This document shows positions 58,349-64,000 of a stretch of 64,000 bases of DNA, piece after piece. A model generated the notes under the pieces. The model saw only the letters and a list, made by a program, of their open reading frames with translations, had not been told where the DNA came from and did not search any database. This DNA is from Trichoplusia ni. Lineage: Eukaryota; Arthropoda; Insecta; Lepidoptera; Noctuidae. The translations under genes were made by a program, and so were the position numbers. The stretch spans positions 11,115,657 through 11,179,656 of the forward strand of contig NC_039482.1 of NCBI RefSeq assembly GCF_003590095.1, read 5' to 3'. The stretch's first letter is position 1; each line of letters starts with the position of its first letter.

Positions 58349-59039
58349 ATAATTATAATTGTTCATTCTGCAACCCGCAAACTTTGAAATTTATTCTTCT
58401 GGAGGAATCTTTTTAATCAGTAAAAATCTCCACTCAGTTAAAAGCGGGAGTCATTTATGACTTCCAAAGAATAAAAGGTGTCCTTACTATGTTTTCCATT
58501 TATAATTTGTATCTTAGAATAATTAAGAATTTGAAAAATATTTGAAAAAGTCATTAGTACAATGCCTGCGTTGGCATCGAACGTTCACCTCTTGCATAAA
58601 AATCCATGCATTGAACGGCAAGGCCAAGAAGATGATAGTTTCATTAAAAAAAATATATAAATATTTCGAACTATATATAATTTAATGTACATGATATGTA
58701 TTTTCTTTATAAACGCTTATGTGACAATATTAATCATCAGATGTAAAATACGAAGCTGTTTCTATAACATTTAATTACTTTTACGAGTAGTGATATTGTT
58801 TACGATAATGATTATCGAATTTGGCCATTGTTGGATGGTATAATGTGGTTTAATGCCGTTGATTATTATTTAGTTTACTGTTTATGCATGCAATAAACAT
58901 ATAATTATTACAATTAATTAATATAAATGGCCTCCCTGACACGTCGTTGAAAATTTCATCGCACTTGGATGTTCATACACGAATTTAGGTTGTGCAGACT
59001 ACAAATATTTTTAATTAGATGCATTATGATGGTCAAATA

Positions 59040-59150
59040 CTTAGGGTCTGTCCAAAAAGGGTTAGAACAGGACCTTATTTCTATATATGTCTGTCTTTCA
59101 GTCCTTCCGTTCAACTACGTATTTCCACTGTAACTATGATAACAAAAACT
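59040..59150 (+). repeat. GGGTTCCG-family repeat, faint relic
   Basis: TATGTCTGTCTTTCAGTCCT and TCCGTTCAACTACGTATTTC sit where the tccgtctg tract would be; the rest is not alignable by eye. Confidence 0.3.
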
Positions 59151-59159
59151 AAAAATAAG

Positions 59160-59640
59160 GATCGAGATTGAAGACAAGACAGAGGCAAGACAAAGATCAT
59201 TTATTTGCCAAAACACGGGTACATAAAAATACATTTTTATGATGCATCTTCTGATGTCTTAAATATTTAGGTTTGAACCAACATGTTTTACCATTACTGG
59301 TGTACAAATATAAAAGTGGAAAACTACATTAATTCAAATAAAAATAAAAAACAAAATACAATTAAATCAAATTATTAAATAAAAAATACAAGTCAAACTT
59401 AACACTACACTACATCAATTAACTGGTTAATCATCAAAAATTGTCATTAAGGTCATTAACATTATAGTAGCATCTTTCTGTCAGGAGTTTTTTAAATGTT
59501 TTCTTAAATTTTATTAAATTCATTGATTTTATGTCAGTAGGAACTTTGTAATATATTAGTGGAGCTTTGCATACAACACTTTTGTGCACAACGGTCTTTG
59601 TGCGGAACCCTCTGTCCTGCAAAACCGACTCGCTCTTAAC
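59160..59640 (-). repeat. LINE 3' end with reverse transcriptase tail
   Basis: On the minus strand a frame (59434-59622) reads KAPLIYYKVPTDIKSMNL then IKFKKTFKKLLTERCYYNVN. This matches the extreme C-terminus of insect jockey/CR1-type reverse transcriptases (fYNKlPxxIxsl..xxFKxxlKxxLxxxxYYxvxdf). A 260-base AT-rich 3' region follows and ends GGCAAATAAATGATCTTTGT, with a polyadenylation signal. The upstream part joins a relic of the GGGTTCCG family tail (GTGCGGAACCCTCTGTCC), so the element is 5'-truncated. It is not a host gene. Confidence 0.65.
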
Positions 59641-60119
59641 CGGTTTTAATGAACTGTTGTCAATATTATATTTAATTTAAATAAATTACATTATGTTCTC
59701 GTAGCAGTTGGTGGTAATACAAAACGTTAATATCAAAATCAAAATATTTCAACTTTCAATACGAAGACTTATTTGTAACGGCTCATATTTTCTCAGGTGA
59801 CCCTTTTCTGTATCCAACATTTTGTGTAAAGTATACAAATCCTTGAGGATCGACTTATTTGGTTACGGTAATGTGCTTAAGATAAAACGATGTTTACCGG
59901 TGTCAAGGGAAAGTAAAATCATCCTACTACGCCATTGCTCTTAGAGTATTAGGCCCTACAACAATTTAAAAGACGTATAGGATGTAGAAAGTCAAATTTT
60001 AAATTACGGATCATTGAAGTTTTTTTACCATTTACTTCGCAAAGCTCCTATGCTCTATGGCTCAACTAGAGCCATCACCTTAACGTTTTTAAAGTGCCTG
60101 GAAAACGGTGTACTTGAAT

Positions 60120-60145
60120 TGATTTTGATTTTGATTTTGCTCCTA
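60120..60145. repeat. ATTTTG microsatellite
   Basis: Four imperfect TGATTT units. Confidence 0.5.
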
Positions 60146-60687
60146 GAGTACTTAAGAGAACTTCAAAATGTGTCAGGAGGTAATTCATCATATTTTGCAT
60201 TACAAATCTAGCAAGCTATATCAAACTAGCTTTGTGTAGGAATGATGTAAGTGTAGTTAAAAATTTACACATACGCGAAAACCTGGAATTCTATCCAGAT
60301 TTTTAATATGTACTTATTAAATTCATGAAATATTTCAACGTTAAGCTTCTGCGAGCACAAAGGCATACTTGGATAGTAGAATCCTAATACCCTAATGTTA
60401 TAAATATGAGGCTATATTTATAGGCTTGTTACTTAACTTGCTCTTAGGATTAAAGTCTGAGTAGATTTTGTTATGTAGAAAACATTTACGAGATGTGCTC
60501 CATACGGAAAATTTGCCTTGAGGTATCATTTCATACAACAAGTTGACAACAAGAGTCTTTTGAAAAATATTGAAATTGATGATGTTTCCTAGAGCTGAAA
60601 GATATGAAAGCATCTTAAAGGGATTTTTTGTCTTCGAAATGACTCCCGCCCTAAGTAATTTAATCGTTGCGACGGAAGCGGTTTCGT

Positions 60688-60790
60688 TATCACAATTCAT
60701 ATGCACAAATACACCCAAACTCAGAACAAGCAGATGAGGAAAACACAAATTCTGCTTGTCTTACGCGGGGATCGAACCCGCAACCTATAC
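60688..60790 (+). repeat. SINE family B, partial
   Basis: TCATATGCACAAATACACCC, AAACTCAGAACAAGCAG, CACAAATTCTGCTTGTCTTA and GCGGGGATCGAACCCGCAAC are well preserved; the part beyond the B-box is lost. The long minus-strand frame 60398-60748 begins inside it and is not a gene. Confidence 0.7.
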
Positions 60791-60799
60791 GTACTTGTA

Positions 60800-61240
60800 A
60801 AATTATGTAGTAATTAATGTACAGTATAACTTGTTTGTCTACAGATATTTTTACATACTAACTAAAAATAGACTATTAACCATGTGTATCACTGAGTTCT
60901 ATTTTTATCTCAACCCAATATGGCCGAAGACTAACCAAATCTCATTTCCGGTAGAATCTAATGTCCTGTCATTTTGTCAGAAAGGTAAAAAACATTGGAC
61001 TGTTCTTTGATTGGACAGAAATAAAAGAAATGCGTTACATTAAATAGATACATTTTTAGAAATAGTACAGTTGAAATTATTTACTTAATTGATGCTGAAA
61101 TAAATTGATTCGGCCTTTCAAACTTAGGTCATCTGATGGCAATTTCTTATGACAGGTAAGTCTTTTATAATGTTGAGTTTAGTACTCAAACGAGTTTAGT
61201 AAAAACAGATCTATAATGATCCATCTGTCACTCTATATAA
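60800..61240. other. Gene-free stretch
   Basis: Nothing recognised. Confidence 0.35.
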
Positions 61241-61244
61241 TATC

Positions 61245-61503
61245 ACTAGCTGTTGCCCGCGACTTCGTCTCCGTGGGTAGAAGATATAACTTATGATTTA
61301 TACCTGCCCTGTTTTTTTCACATTTTCCATTGTATCTTTGCTCCTATTAGTCGCAGCGAGATGGTTTATAGCCTAAAGCCTTCCTCAATTAATAGTCTAT
61401 TCAACACAAAAATATTTTTTCACTTTGGACCAGTAGTTTCTGAGATTAGCGCGTTCAAACAAACAAACAAACAAACTCTTCAGCTTTATATATTAGTATA
61501 GAT
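61245..61503 (+). repeat. CGCGACTTCGTC-family repeat, short variant
   Basis: Full-length: ACTAGCTGTTGCCCGCGACT to ATATATTAGTATAGAT, with a longer (CAAA)n run than the copy at 33262. Otherwise nearly identical to 33262 and 45897. Confidence 0.85.
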
Positions 61504-61509
61504 AAACAA

Positions 61510-62407
61510 TTATAGCACGACAATTAATATTTATATGATGGACATGAGTTGCCGGTAGCAACAAACCGAAATCGAAATCAGTTAACACGGTTGATGTGTG
61601 ACTCTTTTCCTGAAAAATGGACGGGTCCCGGTCGCGAGTCCGACTAGCATTTGACCAGTTATTTTAATCGTACCAGATTTCTTGATCAAAGATGTTCTTT
61701 TCCTTGTCTAAAATCGATACCTAACAATTTTAGGGGTAAGTCAAAAGCCTGTTGTATGAGACACATAGAACCTTTACCGAGAAGAAATAATGAATGAAAT
61801 CTCCCTCTCTATAAGTGTAACATCGAAGTTTAATTAAAGTGCGGTTTTCGGGAGCTTGCCATAATTACAACGGTACGAAGCGGGATTGTTCATTAAATAC
61901 TCAATTGAAACCTGTGTTCACAGTTCGTTCAGTAATCGCTTTACCACACTTGTGTTCTGTGTTCGGTTAAAATAATTAAAGTATCAATGGCAAGTGTATA
62001 TTATCTTGGTTGTGTCTGTAATCCTTGAATATTTGGGGAATAAATAACCTTTTCACTGCTGTGCAGTTTATTTGCAATCAACAATTATTAAAGATTTTCG
62101 GGAAATCGTAAATTCCAGTACCTACCTAAAAAATTTCAAACGAGTCAGTCGACACAAGTTAAGATTGACAAGTAACTTAGGTAAGTAATCAACAAATACC
62201 AGTAATATTTTTAAATCTATTTATAAAGTTGATAATAATATTTTTAAATGCTTATCGACTTTAACATCTACAAATTATAAACCCAAAGTTCGCAGAACTA
62301 CACAAAATGAAATCCAAGCTATGCAAAGCAGTGTCGACAAACACGAAAATAACAAAATAATGATACAATAACAAACTAGAATAGATAAAATCGCTTATTG
62401 ATATAAA
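61510..62407. other. Gene-free stretch up to the assembly gap
   Basis: AT-rich with no recognised gene or element. A frame that appears to continue through the gap on the minus strand is an artefact of the undefined bases. Confidence 0.4.
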
Positions 62408-63407
62408 NNNNNNNNNNNNNNNNNNNNNNNNNNNNNNNNNNNNNNNNNNNNNNNNNNNNNNNNNNNNNNNNNNNNNNNNNNNNNNNNNNNNNNNNNNNNN
62501 NNNNNNNNNNNNNNNNNNNNNNNNNNNNNNNNNNNNNNNNNNNNNNNNNNNNNNNNNNNNNNNNNNNNNNNNNNNNNNNNNNNNNNNNNNNNNNNNNNNN
62601 NNNNNNNNNNNNNNNNNNNNNNNNNNNNNNNNNNNNNNNNNNNNNNNNNNNNNNNNNNNNNNNNNNNNNNNNNNNNNNNNNNNNNNNNNNNNNNNNNNNN
62701 NNNNNNNNNNNNNNNNNNNNNNNNNNNNNNNNNNNNNNNNNNNNNNNNNNNNNNNNNNNNNNNNNNNNNNNNNNNNNNNNNNNNNNNNNNNNNNNNNNNN
62801 NNNNNNNNNNNNNNNNNNNNNNNNNNNNNNNNNNNNNNNNNNNNNNNNNNNNNNNNNNNNNNNNNNNNNNNNNNNNNNNNNNNNNNNNNNNNNNNNNNNN
62901 NNNNNNNNNNNNNNNNNNNNNNNNNNNNNNNNNNNNNNNNNNNNNNNNNNNNNNNNNNNNNNNNNNNNNNNNNNNNNNNNNNNNNNNNNNNNNNNNNNNN
63001 NNNNNNNNNNNNNNNNNNNNNNNNNNNNNNNNNNNNNNNNNNNNNNNNNNNNNNNNNNNNNNNNNNNNNNNNNNNNNNNNNNNNNNNNNNNNNNNNNNNN
63101 NNNNNNNNNNNNNNNNNNNNNNNNNNNNNNNNNNNNNNNNNNNNNNNNNNNNNNNNNNNNNNNNNNNNNNNNNNNNNNNNNNNNNNNNNNNNNNNNNNNN
63201 NNNNNNNNNNNNNNNNNNNNNNNNNNNNNNNNNNNNNNNNNNNNNNNNNNNNNNNNNNNNNNNNNNNNNNNNNNNNNNNNNNNNNNNNNNNNNNNNNNNN
63301 NNNNNNNNNNNNNNNNNNNNNNNNNNNNNNNNNNNNNNNNNNNNNNNNNNNNNNNNNNNNNNNNNNNNNNNNNNNNNNNNNNNNNNNNNNNNNNNNNNNN
63401 NNNNNNN
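62408..63407. other. Assembly gap, exactly 1000 N
   Basis: A round-number run of undefined bases, so the true size is unknown. Its right edge is GC-rich and repetitive, which probably caused the break. Confidence 0.98.
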
Positions 63408-63600
63408 CGACTGGGGATCGACCCCGAAACCGGAGGTCCGGACCCGGACCCGGAGGTTGTCACAAAGAACGGGCGGAGGTCGTCAAAAAGAACGGGAAAA
63501 GACGGGATGATGTAGGGTTGTTCGGCTCAGGAGAGAGAAACGAGAAACAAGAAGAGGCATTTGATCAACAGTGGGGCATTCCAGGATAGTAATAATAACT
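63408..63600 (+). repeat. Likely LINE 3' end with GC-rich tandem
   Basis: Opens with a short tandem of CCGGAC units (GTCCGGACCCGGACCCGGAG) and two versions of GTCACAAAGAACGGGCGGAG / GTCAAAAAGAACGGG. It ends AAGAGGCATTTGATCAACAG, TGGGGCATTCCAGGATAG and an (ATA)n tail, which resembles the lepidopteran non-LTR 3' end GAGGCCTTTGTCCAGCAGTGGGACATTCCAGGCT. Most of the element would be in the gap. Confidence 0.5.
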
Positions 63601-64000
63601 CACGCTTAACTATGAGCCTCTCGACTGCGAGGATTTTAATAGTGTAATTATTTGCAACATCCTATTAACTAAACAAGACCATGATAAATTGGACCTACGA
63701 TGCAACAAACTCGTCAGATAGACAAACACAGTTCGTAAATTACAACTTCATGAAATTCTTCTCCAATATTCTAAAATTACTTAGGCTTAAACAATCGCTC
63801 ATGAAAACAATACGAAACAATAAAAAAGAGACGCAATTATACTTTAATAATATATATTTTCTTTATGACATCAAAAAGTTAAGCCCAAACAGGCTTATTA
63901 GCAACAAACAGAAACATGAAAAAACCTTTTTCAAACCGTTTGGAATATGTCAGCAGCAGAAAATGTATTCTAAGACTCATATATCAGGACACGTGTTATA
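63601..64000. other. Gene-free tail of the window
   Basis: AT-rich, nothing recognised. Confidence 0.4.

Noticed and set aside
58560..58640. tRNA-like sequence near CTGCGTTGGCATCGAAC
   Set aside because: It has a B-box-like core but no cloverleaf or acceptor stem; more likely another SINE relic.
60398..60748. 116-codon minus-strand frame
   Set aside because: Its start lies inside SINE family B and the remainder has no recognisable domain or splice signals.
62261..63463. Apparent 400-codon minus-strand protein
   Set aside because: Most of it is undefined bases of the assembly gap. The real ends are a short AT-rich frame and the GC-rich repeat on the right.

Overview
The window reads as nuclear DNA of a moth or butterfly (Lepidoptera). 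It is AT-rich, almost free of long reading frames, has eukaryotic splice signals, and is packed with short dispersed repeats that I recognise as typical of lepidopteran genomes: two tRNA-derived SINE families, a family opening with CTAGCTGTTGCCCGCGAC, a family containing CCCAACTATGTTGGGGTCGG, and degraded GGGTTCCG/CGAGTCGGACTCGC elements. I would not place it below order level with confidence.

Gene content is sparse. The one complete protein gene is an intron-free ZZZ3-like reading frame on the minus strand (47058-48032), with a SANT/Myb-like domain and a reduced ZZ-type zinc finger; it probably encodes a subunit of the ATAC histone acetyltransferase complex. Only 39 bases away, on the plus strand, a start codon opens a 46-codon frame that runs into a consensus splice donor (48072-48211), so the two look like a head-to-head pair. 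Promoter-side sequence downstream of that exon carries a full match to the CTCF core motif. A 198-base exon of an unidentified protein lies on the minus strand at 52750-52947. A GC-rich exon-like block with good splice sites lies at 1801-1906. One tRNA-Pro(UGG) gene sits at 18895-18965.

Layout: 1-1.9 kb ends in the orphan exon; 2-18 kb is intergenic or intronic DNA with SINEs, hairpins and a CRE plus X-box cluster near 9.95 kb; 18-21 kb holds two inverted-repeat elements and the tRNA; 21-31 kb is repeat-rich; 31.4-32.9 kb is a DNA transposon relic with 355-base terminal inverted repeats and a cysteine-rich coding fragment; 33-46 kb is repeat debris; 46.5-48.7 kb is the ZZZ3 locus; 50-60 kb contains LINE 3' ends, the minus-strand exon and a CpG-rich promoter-like block at 56.1 kb; 62408-63407 is an assembly gap of exactly 1000 N.

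I see no operon, CRISPR array, toxin or viral gene and no convincing new multi-gene system. The observations most worth following are the divergent ZZZ3 pair with its CTCF-like sites, the two unassigned exons, the CXC-type transposon relic, and the CRE/X-box pair.
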